Made by a program: the position numbers and the translations under genes. A stretch of DNA of 64,000 nt from Campylobacter cuniculorum DSM 23162 = LMG 24588 (GTDB lineage Bacteria; Campylobacterota; Campylobacteria; Campylobacterales; Campylobacteraceae): the NCBI RefSeq assembly GCF_002104335.1, contig NZ_CP020867.1, positions 1,401,206 through 1,465,205 on the forward strand, in the 5' to 3' direction. Shown piece by piece: positions 29,058-38,141 of this stretch (position 1 is its first letter; each line of letters begins with the position of its first letter). A model generated the notes under the pieces. The model had not been told where the DNA came from. It was given only the letters and a program-made list of their open reading frames with translations, and did no database searches.

Positions 29058-30959
29058 ATGAAAATGCAAAAGGCTCATTGTGCTGTTTTAAGAATCAAAG
29101 ATTGTCTCTCTTATCGTTTAGGACAGGCTCTTATTGATTATGATAAAAATGGGGGGGGGCTTTGTCTTTTAATCAAAAAGCTCTATCATATCAGTAAAAC
29201 TCATCAAAGAACTCAAAGACTCTACAAAGATTTCATCTCTCTTTATCCCCATCTTAAATATCCTGCTTTAGAACAATGCAGTGATTATGAAGAGGCTTTA
29301 AGATATAAATATCATCTGTCTTATCTCTTAGGACAAGCCTTGATTAAGGCTCATAAATCTTGGTATAGGGGTGGGTATTTAAAACTCTACACTTCAATCA
29401 AAGATGCTCGTAAGATTTATAAAGAATTCAAACAATTCATTCAAGACCATCAAGACTTTAAACTCAATAACTCTTCTCTTATTCTTATCTTTGAAAATAA
29501 AGAATTCATCAATGATGAGGAATATAAAAATTATCTCACATTCTTACTGCAACATCTAAACCCTAAACAAAAACAAGAATTCATTAAACTCTTATTCTCT
29601 TTACCAAATTCAAATTCTTTATTGAAAGAGTTTAAAGAATTATTTGAGGAATTTAAAGATTATGAAGCCTTACTTGTTGTTTTAAAACATAATATCTCCT
29701 TTCATCTTCAATTCATCAATAACAATTTAACTCTCATCAAAGAATGGCTTCATTCAAAAGAATTCAAAGAAAAATACCTTGATACAAAACATCCTTATCC
29801 CTCTTTGCTTAATCCTTTAAAGCTTGATTATGAGAGTGTGGATGCTGAATTAGCTTGGGATATGAATGTGCCTTTGCCTGATTTATATCAATTTATATTT
29901 GTCCTCATACACGGGGCTGGAACGACGAGTATGACTCATTTTTTAAGATTGTGCGGAGTGAGTTTAAACAGACATTGGGGAAATGCGGATTTTCAATATA
30001 AACAATCTTATCAAATGCTTTTGAATAATAAAAATAATTATAATGCTATCATTGTATCTGGCAGTAATTTTGATGGTAGGAGAGATAAGATGATAGCTCT
30101 TTGTGATAAAAGCTGTCCTGTTTTATGTGTGGTTAGGGATCCTATTTGTCATTTCTTGCCCTTAATCAATCATGTAAGTGGTGGATTGTCAAAGGTTGTC
30201 TTGAAAGAATTTACTCTCGATACTCCTATGGAAGATTTATTTGACTTTGAAGTTCTAAGGAGAAAAGACCGAACCACTTTAAAAGAACAATTAACCTATT
30301 ATTCCGATAAAGATAAAGATAAGGAAGGAGCTTGTTATTTAAATCACTTTTTAAAACAAGCCACAAAGGTTATTTGTATAGATATGGAGCAAATTTTGCC
30401 TCATAACGCGTTTAAAACTTTAAATCATTTAGCTAAAGAATTAAATTTTTGCCCTCCTCAAAATTCGGTATTGTTTGAAAAATATATAAATTCAAATGGT
30501 CTTTGGATTGGCAATGCACTTTTTTATCGCATCTTTAAATATAAAAATATCAAAATCGAGCTTAGCAAAGAGCGTCAAAATGACGAAAATTTTATAGAAT
30601 GTATAAGGAATTTCACTCAAAATGAATTTATTATTCATAAAAACAAGGCTCGTGTCTATATCGCTAAAAAAGATTTTGAAATTTTAAAAGAAGATAAAGA
30701 ACTTTTTGAAAAAATTACAAATTATCTTAAAGAGTATTTCGTAAAATGTGAGGAGAAATTTCAAGAAGATTCAAAAAAAATCTATAAAGAGCAAGATGTG
30801 CTTGATTGTTTGAGACAAAATAGTATCTTAGCTTTAAAATTTAAAGAAAAGATAGACACACAATATAGTTTTGTAAAAAAACATTATCCAGAAATTTTTA
30901 AATCTTGGAGCTATTATAATGAATTTGAAAAGATATGCGAGGAGTTTGATAAGCATTGA
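29058..30959 (+). CDS. Phase-variable surface-glycan protein with sulfotransferase-like domain
   Basis: Function not firmly recognised. The 633-aa product begins with a two-unit helical module (LRIKDCLSYRLGQALI at about 10-25 and EEALRYKYHLSYLLGQALI at about 79-97), homologous to the C-terminus of the 10628/24856 proteins. From about residue 275 the pattern FVLIHGAGTTSMTHFLR followed ~70 residues later by CVVRDPICHF resembles the PAPS-binding P-loop and RDP motif of sulfotransferases; this looks like the Campylobacter DUF2972 group, though I could not confirm it. A G9 tract (29151-29159) encodes Gly-Gly-Gly and is in frame (ON). RBS AAAGGATG precedes the ATG. Confidence 0.7.
   Translation: MKMQKAHCAVLRIKDCLSYRLGQALIDYDKNGGGLCLLIKKLYHISKTHQRTQRLYKDFISLYPHLKYPALEQCSDYEEALRYKYHLSYLLGQALIKAHKSWYRGGYLKLYTSIKDARKIYKEFKQFIQDHQDFKLNNSSLILIFENKEFINDEEYKNYLTFLLQHLNPKQKQEFIKLLFSLPNSNSLLKEFKELFEEFKDYEALLVVLKHNISFHLQFINNNLTLIKEWLHSKEFKEKYLDTKHPYPSLLNPLKLDYESVDAELAWDMNVPLPDLYQFIFVLIHGAGTTSMTHFLRLCGVSLNRHWGNADFQYKQSYQMLLNNKNNYNAIIVSGSNFDGRRDKMIALCDKSCPVLCVVRDPICHFLPLINHVSGGLSKVVLKEFTLDTPMEDLFDFEVLRRKDRTTLKEQLTYYSDKDKDKEGACYLNHFLKQATKVICIDMEQILPHNAFKTLNHLAKELNFCPPQNSVLFEKYINSNGLWIGNALFYRIFKYKNIKIELSKERQNDENFIECIRNFTQNEFIIHKNKARVYIAKKDFEILKEDKELFEKITNYLKEYFVKCEEKFQEDSKKIYKEQDVLDCLRQNSILALKFKEKIDTQYSFVKKHYPEIFKSWSYYNEFEKICEEFDKH
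29151..29159 (+). repeat. Homopolymer G9 tract in coding sequence
   Basis: Nine G at codons 32-34 of the 29058 gene. Loss or gain of one G would end translation soon after. The present length keeps the frame. Confidence 0.9.
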
Positions 30960-30986
30960 TTTATCAATCAAAACAAGAAAAGAAAG

Positions 30987-32819
30987 TTAAGAAAAATCAA
31001 TCGGGTCCATATCCGCACTCACGCCTTTAAAATTTAAAGCATAAGCTTGAGCTTTCATTAGAATTTTATGTGTATGAGCACGCAATAAAATATAAAAACG
31101 AAAGGTCAAGCCGAGCATTTCAATCGCACAAGCACCATATCCTACAAGCTCTAAATTCTCTATACCTTCAAAGTCCTTAGCTAATTTTTCGCAAATTTCT
31201 TTTGCCTCATCCCTTCTTTTGCTCTCTATAATCAATCTTAAAAGTCTTTTAAATGGCGGATACAAGCCTTCTCTAAGCTCTAATTCATCTTTTAAAAAAC
31301 TTTCATAATCCTGTATATATCTTTCGAAAAAAGCACGATTTTTCGTTTGAAAAAGCACCCTTGCCTCACCCTTACGTCCTGCTCTGCCTGCAACTTGCAT
31401 TGCAAGGGAAAGGCTTTCCTCACTTGCTCTAAAATTAGGACGAAATAAAAACTCATCTAAACCTAAAATGACGCTTAAATCTACATTATGATAATCATGT
31501 CCTTTAGCAAGCATAGAAGTTCCAACCAAAATATCGATTTTTCTGTCGTTAAAATCCTTTAAAATTTTATCAAGTTTTCTTACACTCGTAATTTCATCGC
31601 TATCAAATCTATTGATTGTTGCCTTTGTAAATTTTTTTTGTAAGAGTTCGCATAGTTGTGCTGTTCCCATTTTTTTAGCCTCTAAAAGCACTCCTTTACA
31701 ATTTGGACAAAATTCATCAATCATCTTAGAAAAATTACAATAATGACATTTTAAGATATTTTTATGCAAACTCATAGCAACAGAGCAAAAAGGACATTTA
31801 ATGCTCTTGCCACAACTTTTGCAAAGAATTTGACGAAAATGAGCACGTGTAGGAAGAAAGATAATGGCTTGTTTTTGATTTTCTAAACTTTTTTTAAGTT
31901 CTTTAAGCAAAAGCACAGAAACACTCAACTCATTTTCATCAAATAAAAATTCCTTTTTGGTTTCAAAAAAAGTGCCCTTTAATCTAAAGTATTTTTGTTT
32001 ATAAAAACTTGTAAGAGAGGGGGTTGCAGAACCTAAAAGCACTTTAATATTGCATTTTTTTCCTAAAAACAAAGCCAAATCTCTTGCGTTGATATAAGGT
32101 TTATTTGAAGCTTTGTAAGAATTATCATGCTCCTCATCAACGATAATAAGCCCTAAATTTCTAAAAGGTAAAAAAAGAGCTGACCTCGCTCCTGCAACTA
32201 AAAGAGCTTTGCCGTTTGTTAATTGTTCTAAATGTTCTTGTTTTTTTTTCTTTGAAATTTTAGAATGCCATAAAAAAAACGCATCTTTAAAATACACCTG
32301 AAGTCTTTTTTGCATTTGGGGAGTGAGTGAAATTTCGGGCATTAAAAGCAAAACTTGTTTTCCTTGTTCTAAATACTCTTTTATCAAAGCAATATAAATT
32401 TCAGTCTTTCCGCTTCCTGTATCGGCAAAGAGCAAAGAGCTTGATTGAGTTTTGATAAAATTTAGGGCTTCTTCTTGCAAAATGCTTAAACTAGGACGCT
32501 TTAAACAGCTTATTTTTTCGCATTTATAGAATTTAGAGCTTTCAAAAGAATTTAAAATAAAACCTAATTTGCACGCATAATACTTAGAAATAAAATTTGC
32601 AAGTTCAAACTGCACTTCGCTCAAAGATTTGAAAGTATTTTCTTCAATGGGCCTTGTTTGAAATTCTGGTTTTTGACATTCTTTAATGACTATGGCTTTA
32701 AGGTTTTTTCTAGAACCAAGTGCGACAATCACTTCACTCAAAACCAAAAGCTCTTCTTCGCTTTCATAAATTAAATTTTGTAAATAAAGCCCTTTAATAC
32801 TTAATTCATAATATCTCAT
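30987..32819 (-). CDS. priA: Primosomal helicase PriA
   Basis: 3'-5' helicase that reloads replisomes at stalled forks. 610 aa, shorter than the E. coli protein (~730 aa) but usual for Campylobacter. Walker A GSGKTEIYIA, DEEHD box, a zinc-binding region of four paired cysteine motifs (CKSCGKSIKCPFC, CHYCNF, CPNC) and the C-terminal helicase motif QVAGRAGRKG are all present. It overlaps the upstream pseudopilin gene by 4 bp. C. jejuni counterpart Cj0684. Confidence 0.95.
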   Translation of the reverse strand: MRYYELSIKGLYLQNLIYESEEELLVLSEVIVALGSRKNLKAIVIKECQKPEFQTRPIEENTFKSLSEVQFELANFISKYYACKLGFILNSFESSKFYKCEKISCLKRPSLSILQEEALNFIKTQSSSLLFADTGSGKTEIYIALIKEYLEQGKQVLLLMPEISLTPQMQKRLQVYFKDAFFLWHSKISKKKKQEHLEQLTNGKALLVAGARSALFLPFRNLGLIIVDEEHDNSYKASNKPYINARDLALFLGKKCNIKVLLGSATPSLTSFYKQKYFRLKGTFFETKKEFLFDENELSVSVLLLKELKKSLENQKQAIIFLPTRAHFRQILCKSCGKSIKCPFCSVAMSLHKNILKCHYCNFSKMIDEFCPNCKGVLLEAKKMGTAQLCELLQKKFTKATINRFDSDEITSVRKLDKILKDFNDRKIDILVGTSMLAKGHDYHNVDLSVILGLDEFLFRPNFRASEESLSLAMQVAGRAGRKGEARVLFQTKNRAFFERYIQDYESFLKDELELREGLYPPFKRLLRLIIESKRRDEAKEICEKLAKDFEGIENLELVGYGACAIEMLGLTFRFYILLRAHTHKILMKAQAYALNFKGVSADMDPIDFS

Positions 32820-33295
32820 AAAAGCTCTTTACACCATTTGCTATGCAGACATTCTAAAATGCCCTCATTTGCATTATAGATAAAATCCACACTTTCTTTG
32901 GAATTTAAAAAAAAACGATAATGGTTAAAGCCTTGTTTAATCCAAGCCTTAGAATGAGAATACAAAGGGGAGCTTAAAACAGAATAAGAACAACAATTTA
33001 TGCCATTTTGACAATTTAGAATTTCTTTTTTTTCACAATAAAATAATTTTTCTTTTTCAAAGGCTATTTTTGCACTATCAAGTATGGGGCTAAAATGTGC
33101 AATTTGCTTGAGTGAAAATTCACTTCTCATCGAGGCAAGGGCGGATTGAAGCATTTGATAATCGGCTTTGAGTTTCAATAATTTGGCATCATTTTTATTT
33201 TGATTTAAAAAAGGAAAAGAAATAAGGGCTAAAATTCCTATGATTAATATCACAAAAACGAGTTCAAGCAGGGTAAAAGCTTTTTTAACTTTCAT
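32816..33295 (-). CDS. Type IV pilin-like / pseudopilin protein
   Basis: 159 aa with a class III N-terminus (KKAFTLLELVFVILIIGILAL): a short basic leader, the prepilin peptidase motif FTLLE with glutamate at +5, and a hydrophobic helix. Residue -1 is Ala instead of the usual Gly. The C-terminal half has paired cysteines (INCCSY, CLHSKWC). Such pseudopilins belong to DNA-uptake or secretion machineries, and Campylobacter is naturally competent. It sits in one tight operon with two small genes upstream and priA downstream. C. jejuni counterpart Cj0683. Confidence 0.88.
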   Translation of the reverse strand: MKVKKAFTLLELVFVILIIGILALISFPFLNQNKNDAKLLKLKADYQMLQSALASMRSEFSLKQIAHFSPILDSAKIAFEKEKLFYCEKKEILNCQNGINCCSYSVLSSPLYSHSKAWIKQGFNHYRFFLNSKESVDFIYNANEGILECLHSKWCKELL

Positions 33296-33537
33296 TTGGT
33301 GGGAAGTTCTTCATTGATAGCTTTAATAAGCTTCTTAAGTTCTCTTTCTAAAATATAATTTTCATAACTTTTTTTAATGAAAGCATCGACAAAGCTTTTA
33401 AGCTCTATTTTTCGAGTTCCACCCGAAATTAAAGCAATATCATCTTCTAAAAAATTTGCAAACTCCTCACTGCATTTAACGATAAAATCCTTTGCCGAAA
33501 CATTAATAACAACTTGCTTTAAATTATCACTTGCCAA
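33292..33537 (-). CDS. Small conserved protein (Cj0682-like), possibly ZapA-like
   Basis: 81 aa, not firmly recognised. The pattern VINVSAKDFIVKCSEEF near the start, followed by a long C-terminal helix, resembles the small N-terminal domain plus coiled coil of ZapA, the FtsZ-ring stabiliser, but similarity is weak and unsupported by a search. It overlaps the coiled-coil gene upstream by 11 bp and the pseudopilin gene downstream by 4 bp, so the four genes are read together. Confidence 0.75.
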   Translation of the reverse strand: MASDNLKQVVINVSAKDFIVKCSEEFANFLEDDIALISGGTRKIELKSFVDAFIKKSYENYILERELKKLIKAINEELPTK

Positions 33538-33757
33538 GCACAGCCTCTATTTTTTTCACTATATCTTCGCTTTCTATATTTTTACTCTTAAGCTCTTCTT
33601 CTAAACGCATAATCTGATTACTTTTAGCTTCATTTTGAGCCTTAACACTGACTAATTCATTTCTTAAATTCTCATTTTGCTCACACACTTCATTGTATTT
33701 AGCTAAAAGCTCATTAACCTTATCTGTCATCGTATTGATAATTTTTTCATCATACAT
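33527..33757 (-). CDS. Small coiled-coil protein (Cj0681-like), possibly ZapB-like
   Basis: 76 aa, almost entirely heptad-patterned coiled coil (KVNELLAKYNEVCEQNENL, then repeated E/K/L/N pattern), the size and make-up of ZapB. First gene of the minus-strand operon ending in priA, with a TATAAT about 51 nt upstream. Function inferred only from shape and from the ZapA-like neighbour. Confidence 0.75.
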   Translation of the reverse strand: MYDEKIINTMTDKVNELLAKYNEVCEQNENLRNELVSVKAQNEAKSNQIMRLEEELKSKNIESEDIVKKIEAVLGK

Positions 33758-33807
33758 TTTGATTTGCCTTTTTTTGATTTTAAGTAAAAAATATTTATAA
33801 TTTGCAA

Positions 33808-33813
33808 ATTATA
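33808..33813 (-). promoter_or_regulatory. Candidate -10 box for the Cj0681-like/priA operon
   Basis: TATAAT on the minus strand, 51-56 nt upstream of the 33757 start, in the divergent space before uvrB. Confidence 0.45.
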
Positions 33814-33913
33814 GCAAAAAAATGTTTAATTTTTATGTTTTATTTTAGAATTAATTTTAATTAAAGTATTTTTTTTTACAATTTTTGTTTTAAAACTCTA
33901 AAAAAGTAAAAAA

Positions 33914-35887
33914 ATGTTTGAATTAACAAGTGATTTTAAACCTAGTTTTGACCAAGAGCAAGCGATTGAAAATATTGTTAAAAGCATTAAAAAAGGCAAC
34001 AAATATCAAACCCTACTCGGAGTTACAGGTAGCGGTAAGACCTTTACAATGGCAAATGTAATCCAAAGGCTTAATATGCCTACTTTGATTATGTCCCATA
34101 ACAAAAGCTTATGTGCTCAACTTTATAGCGAATTTAAAGGCTTTTTTGCAAACAATCACACAGAATATTTCATCAGCTATTATGATTATTATCAGCCTGA
34201 AGCTTATATCCCACGTACTGATGTTTTTATAGAAAAAGATAGTTCAACAAATGAAGATTTAGAAAGATTAAGATTGAGTGCGACAGCTTCTTTGCTAAGC
34301 TATGAAGATGTGATTTGTGTTGCAAGTGTTTCTGCAAATTATGGTTTGGGAAATCCTAAAGAATATGTCGGTATGGTGCTAATTTTTGAGTTAGGAATGA
34401 TTTTAAATCAAAAAGAGCTTTTAAAAAAACTCGTGGATATGGGATATAAAAGAAATGACAATTTTTTTGACAGAGCAGATTTTAGAGTCAGTGGCGATAC
34501 AATCGATATTTATCCTGCTTATTATGAAGATGAGGTGATAAGGCTTGAATTTTTTGGCGATGAATTAGAACATATGTATCATTATAATGTCTTAGAAAAC
34601 AAAAAAACCAAAGATTTAAAAAGATTCATTCTTTATCCTACGAGTCAATTTAGTGTCGGCGAAAAGCGTTTAAAACAAGCGATTAAAGACATAAAAGCTG
34701 AACTTTTGGAAAGACTTGCTTATTTTGAAAACGAAAATAAACTCGTAGAATACCAAAGACTTAAGCAAAGAGTGGAATTTGATATTGAAATGCTTGAAAG
34801 CACAGGAATGTGCAAGGGCGTTGAAAATTACGCAAGACATTTAACAGGACTTAAACAAGGAGAAACACCTTATACACTTTTTGATTATTTTGCGATTAAA
34901 GAGCGGGAATTTCTTGTTATCGTTGATGAAAGTCATGTGAGTTTGCCACAATTTCGTGGAATGTTTGCAGGCGATAGGAGTCGTAAACAAACCCTTGTTG
35001 ATTATGGTTTTAGACTTCCTTCAGCTTTAGATAATCGTCCCTTAATGTTTGATGAGTTTATCAATAAAAATTGCAAATTTCTTTTCGTTTCTGCCACTCC
35101 GGCTCCTCTTGAACTCGCATTAAGCAAGGGAAATGTTTTCCATCAAATTATGCGTCCTACAGGACTTTTAGACCCTATAATTGAGCTTAAAGATTCGGAT
35201 AATCAAGTAGAAATTTTGTATGATGAAGCCAAAAAAGTCATAGCAAGAAATGAAAGAATTTTAGTTACAGTTTTGACAAAAAAGCTTGCAGAAGAATTGA
35301 GTAAATATTATCTTGAACTTGGCATTAAGGTTAAATATATGCATTCAGATATTGATGCTATCGAACGCAATGAACTCATACGAGGACTTAGAAGCGGTAG
35401 TTTTGATATGCTCATTGGCATTAATCTTCTTAGAGAAGGACTTGACTTACCGGAAGTTTCTTTGATTGCTATAATGGACGCAGATAAGGAGGGTTTTTTA
35501 AGAAGTACAACAAGTTTAATTCAAACTATGGGAAGAGCTGCAAGAAATGTTAATGGTAGGGTTTTGCTTTTTTCTAAAAAAATTACAAAATCAATGCAAG
35601 AAGCTATAGACATCACAAACCAAAGACGCAAACTCCAACAAGCTTACAACAAAGAACATCATATCACACCAAAATCTGTCCAAAGAAACTTAGAAGAAAG
35701 TCTTAAAAACGAACTCAATGACGCTGAAATTTATCGCAAGGCTAAAGAGCTTGAAAAAATGCCTGCAAATGAGAGGGCAAAAATAGTCAAACAACTACGT
35801 AAAGAAATGCTTCAAGCGGCTAAAGAACTTGAATTTGAAAAGGCTGCTATGCTAAGGGATGAAATTAAAAAACTTAGAGATTTATAA
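33914..35887 (+). CDS. uvrB: UvrABC excision nuclease subunit B
   Basis: Damage-verifying subunit of nucleotide excision repair. 657 aa, the usual length. Walker [15 protein letters not shown] near residue 40, the [12 protein letters not shown] beta-hairpin used for lesion probing (about 92-103), DESH box, helicase motif [13 protein letters not shown], and the C-terminal UVR motif ([17 protein letters not shown]) that binds UvrC. C. jejuni counterpart Cj0680c, with the same divergent neighbours. Confidence 0.98.
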   Translation: MFELTSDFKPSFDQEQAIENIVKSIKKGNKYQTLLGVTGSGKTFTMANVIQRLNMPTLIMSHNKSLCAQLYSEFKGFFANNHTEYFISYYDYYQPEAYIPRTDVFIEKDSSTNEDLERLRLSATASLLSYEDVICVASVSANYGLGNPKEYVGMVLIFELGMILNQKELLKKLVDMGYKRNDNFFDRADFRVSGDTIDIYPAYYEDEVIRLEFFGDELEHMYHYNVLENKKTKDLKRFILYPTSQFSVGEKRLKQAIKDIKAELLERLAYFENENKLVEYQRLKQRVEFDIEMLESTGMCKGVENYARHLTGLKQGETPYTLFDYFAIKEREFLVIVDESHVSLPQFRGMFAGDRSRKQTLVDYGFRLPSALDNRPLMFDEFINKNCKFLFVSATPAPLELALSKGNVFHQIMRPTGLLDPIIELKDSDNQVEILYDEAKKVIARNERILVTVLTKKLAEELSKYYLELGIKVKYMHSDIDAIERNELIRGLRSGSFDMLIGINLLREGLDLPEVSLIAIMDADKEGFLRSTTSLIQTMGRAARNVNGRVLLFSKKITKSMQEAIDITNQRRKLQQAYNKEHHITPKSVQRNLEESLKNELNDAEIYRKAKELEKMPANERAKIVKQLRKEMLQAAKELEFEKAAMLRDEIKKLRDL

Positions 35888-36210
35888 ATCAATTTGCAAA
35901 TAATGAGCTGTTGGAATTCATTTTGGTTTTTAAATTTGAAATTTTATTTTTTACAACTTTTCTTAATATTGCTTAAATTATATTTTATTTTTGATTTTAA
36001 AATTTCATTTTCTAAAAATATGCAAAATTTAGTGTTTATTATATTATAAAAGATAATTTTACGAAAAATTTAAAAAATATTAAGTCTGTCTTTGCTTATC
36101 AAAAAAACTTGAAAATAATTTGTATAAATCGCACAAAAAAGTTTGATTCTATCTCTAAAGTAATCTTTGATTGTAATTTAGCATAATATCTTTTTTATTT
36201 GGGTTATATT
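35888..36210. other. Intergenic region, no gene seen
   Basis: About 320 bp of very AT-rich sequence between convergent uvrB and the HNH nuclease gene. No frame with a ribosome site and no convincing hairpin terminator seen. It marks the left edge of the restriction-modification region. Confidence 0.5.
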
Positions 36211-37380
36211 TTATATTTTTTTCATTTTCACAAAAGACTTTTTTGTCATTAAAATCGCTAAAAAGAACATCATCATTGTTAAACGCATATTTGCATTATT
36301 ATTTTGCGTGATTTTAGCGTGTGAAAATGCATCGATATAAACCATATTTTCCCATTTATCAAGCACTTGAAACTCTTCTTTGCTTGAAGCAAAGCATAAT
36401 GGCACAATGTGGTGTGATTCAAATCCCTTTTCTTTGCAGACATTGTGCTGTTTGAAATATTCTATCTTTTGTTGCATTGAACGTTTGAGTTTTGTGGAAT
36501 TTTCAAAAAGGCTCTTTTCATTGATGCGTATGTGAAGTTTTTTGTCTGTTTTATTCCATTCAAAATACGCCATTTGTGTTAAGAGGCTTAGAATTTGTTG
36601 TGTTGCGTTTGTCCAATTATGAAAATCCCGTTTTTGTGTTTTATCACCTATAAAATTTTGAGGATTGCAATAAGTTTTTAAGTGCTTAATCAATGTTTTT
36701 TGCTGGATTTTGCTTAAACGCCTATAATCTTGTATGAGTTCTATTATATCATTTTTGTGGTAGATTCTAGCTTCTAATTTCTGTCCCAAAAACGTTGCAA
36801 AAAATAAAATTTCATACATTGTAAGATAGGAAAATTTTAATTCTAAAATCATGCTCAAAATTTCCTCGCCAAAACCTTGCATAAGGTTTTCTAAAGCCCT
36901 TGTAAAAAGCAAATTCTGTGTGAAAATATCTTCAGTTTGTAAAAATTTTATACCAAAAGATGTAAGGGCTGTGTATTTTTTCACGCCTTTATCAAAGGGA
37001 TTTAATCTCTTCTTTTTAGGATTGAACCTATCAATCAGCCCCATTCTGTGTAAATCAACAAAGATGTTTTTGCGTAAAGAATCTTGAGTACATCTTTTTA
37101 TTTCTCTTGCAATATTATTTGTCAGTCTTGCATATTTTTCCTCGCCCTCAATATTAGAGGGACGTTTGCTTAAATCAGTTGTGCGCATTTGCAATAATTC
37201 ATCCTTGCAAAGTTCATAGATCTCTTTTAAAATGACTAAGATTTCCTTTTGTGTGTAACGATTATGTTGTGAAATTTGCAAACCCCTATAATTGTCATTT
37301 TGTATCCTCTTTACTAAAAATTTTATACATTCTTTACTCGGATCTATTCTTAACAACTCTTGCAAAATTTTATCCATCAA
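36211..37380 (-). CDS. HNH-type restriction endonuclease (candidate)
   Basis: The 389-aa protein has a C-terminal HNH-like motif (ESHHIVPLCFASSKEEF...WENMVYIDAFSHAKI, about 325-370), with His-His and a later Asn/His as in beta-beta-alpha-metal nucleases. It is the last gene of a three-gene minus-strand unit with two DNA methyltransferases and overlaps the upstream one by 4 bp (ATGA), so it is probably the restriction partner. One nuclease plus an adenine-type and a cytosine-type methylase recalls MboII/HpyAII (GAAGA, type IIS). That specificity is only a hypothesis. Confidence 0.7.
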   Translation of the reverse strand: MMDKILQELLRIDPSKECIKFLVKRIQNDNYRGLQISQHNRYTQKEILVILKEIYELCKDELLQMRTTDLSKRPSNIEGEEKYARLTNNIAREIKRCTQDSLRKNIFVDLHRMGLIDRFNPKKKRLNPFDKGVKKYTALTSFGIKFLQTEDIFTQNLLFTRALENLMQGFGEEILSMILELKFSYLTMYEILFFATFLGQKLEARIYHKNDIIELIQDYRRLSKIQQKTLIKHLKTYCNPQNFIGDKTQKRDFHNWTNATQQILSLLTQMAYFEWNKTDKKLHIRINEKSLFENSTKLKRSMQQKIEYFKQHNVCKEKGFESHHIVPLCFASSKEEFQVLDKWENMVYIDAFSHAKITQNNNANMRLTMMMFFLAILMTKKSFVKMKKI

Positions 37381-38141
37381 TACTCCCTTATACTCAAACT
37401 AGAATCCACATAGTCTTTATTGCTTTCACAACCGATAAAATGGCGCTCTAAATCCCTTGCTACAAGACTTGTCATTCCACTTCCGCTAAATAAATCAAGA
37501 ACAATATCTCCCTTTTTAGAACTCGCCTTTATCATGCGCTCTATCATTTCTCTAGGTTTTATGGTGGGATGAGAAAGCTTTTGTGTTTTTCCTTTGATTT
37601 TTTGTTTGTGCCTTTGACTCGCTATCTCCCATACATCAGGGCAGAGTTTGCCCTTTGCGTTAGGATACCATCTCTTACCATTTTTTAAAATTCCATTTTT
37701 TCTTGCATGTTCTATACGCTTTGTTGATTCATAAGGCATACGCACAGCTTCAGAATCAAAAGTATAATTTTTACAATCAAGAGTATAAAATAAAATGCTT
37801 TCTTGATTATTGACAAAACGTTTTTTTGTATAGCTTAAGCCGTCCTTTTTATACCAAGTGATGAAATTTTGAAACACTGCTTTATCTTGCAAATAATGCA
37901 AAAATAAAGCACAATGATAGGGAGTGTTAAAGATATAAAAACTTCCATGTTTTTTTATTTTAGGCAACAAAGCGTCCATCCATGCAAAGCTAAAATCTAA
38001 AAAATCTTGTTCGCTTTTAAAGCTGTCCCATTGTGCAACTTTGAGATTATAAGGTGGATCAATGATAGCCAAATCAATGCTTTCATCTTCAAGGGATTGC
38101 AAAAAAGAAAAAACATCTAATATGTGGATTTTATCGAGCAT
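37377..38141 (-). CDS. DNA methyltransferase, beta-class (likely N6-adenine)
   Basis: 254 aa. Motif IV DPPYNL lies at residues 28-33 and the SAM motif LDLFSGSGMTS near the C-terminus (about 217-227), giving the IV-TRD-I order of the beta class. DPPY is usual for N6-adenine methylation. It shares 25 bp with the upstream methylase gene and 4 bp with the nuclease gene. Two methylases beside one nuclease suggest an asymmetric recognition site, each strand modified by its own enzyme. Confidence 0.88.
   Translation of the reverse strand: MLDKIHILDVFSFLQSLEDESIDLAIIDPPYNLKVAQWDSFKSEQDFLDFSFAWMDALLPKIKKHGSFYIFNTPYHCALFLHYLQDKAVFQNFITWYKKDGLSYTKKRFVNNQESILFYTLDCKNYTFDSEAVRMPYESTKRIEHARKNGILKNGKRWYPNAKGKLCPDVWEIASQRHKQKIKGKTQKLSHPTIKPREMIERMIKASSKKGDIVLDLFSGSGMTSLVARDLERHFIGCESNKDYVDSSLSIREY

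Noticed and set aside
33796-33801. Plus-strand TATAAT as the uvrB promoter
   Set aside because: It lies about 113 nt before the uvrB start and on top of the divergent region; a nearer promoter is as likely.
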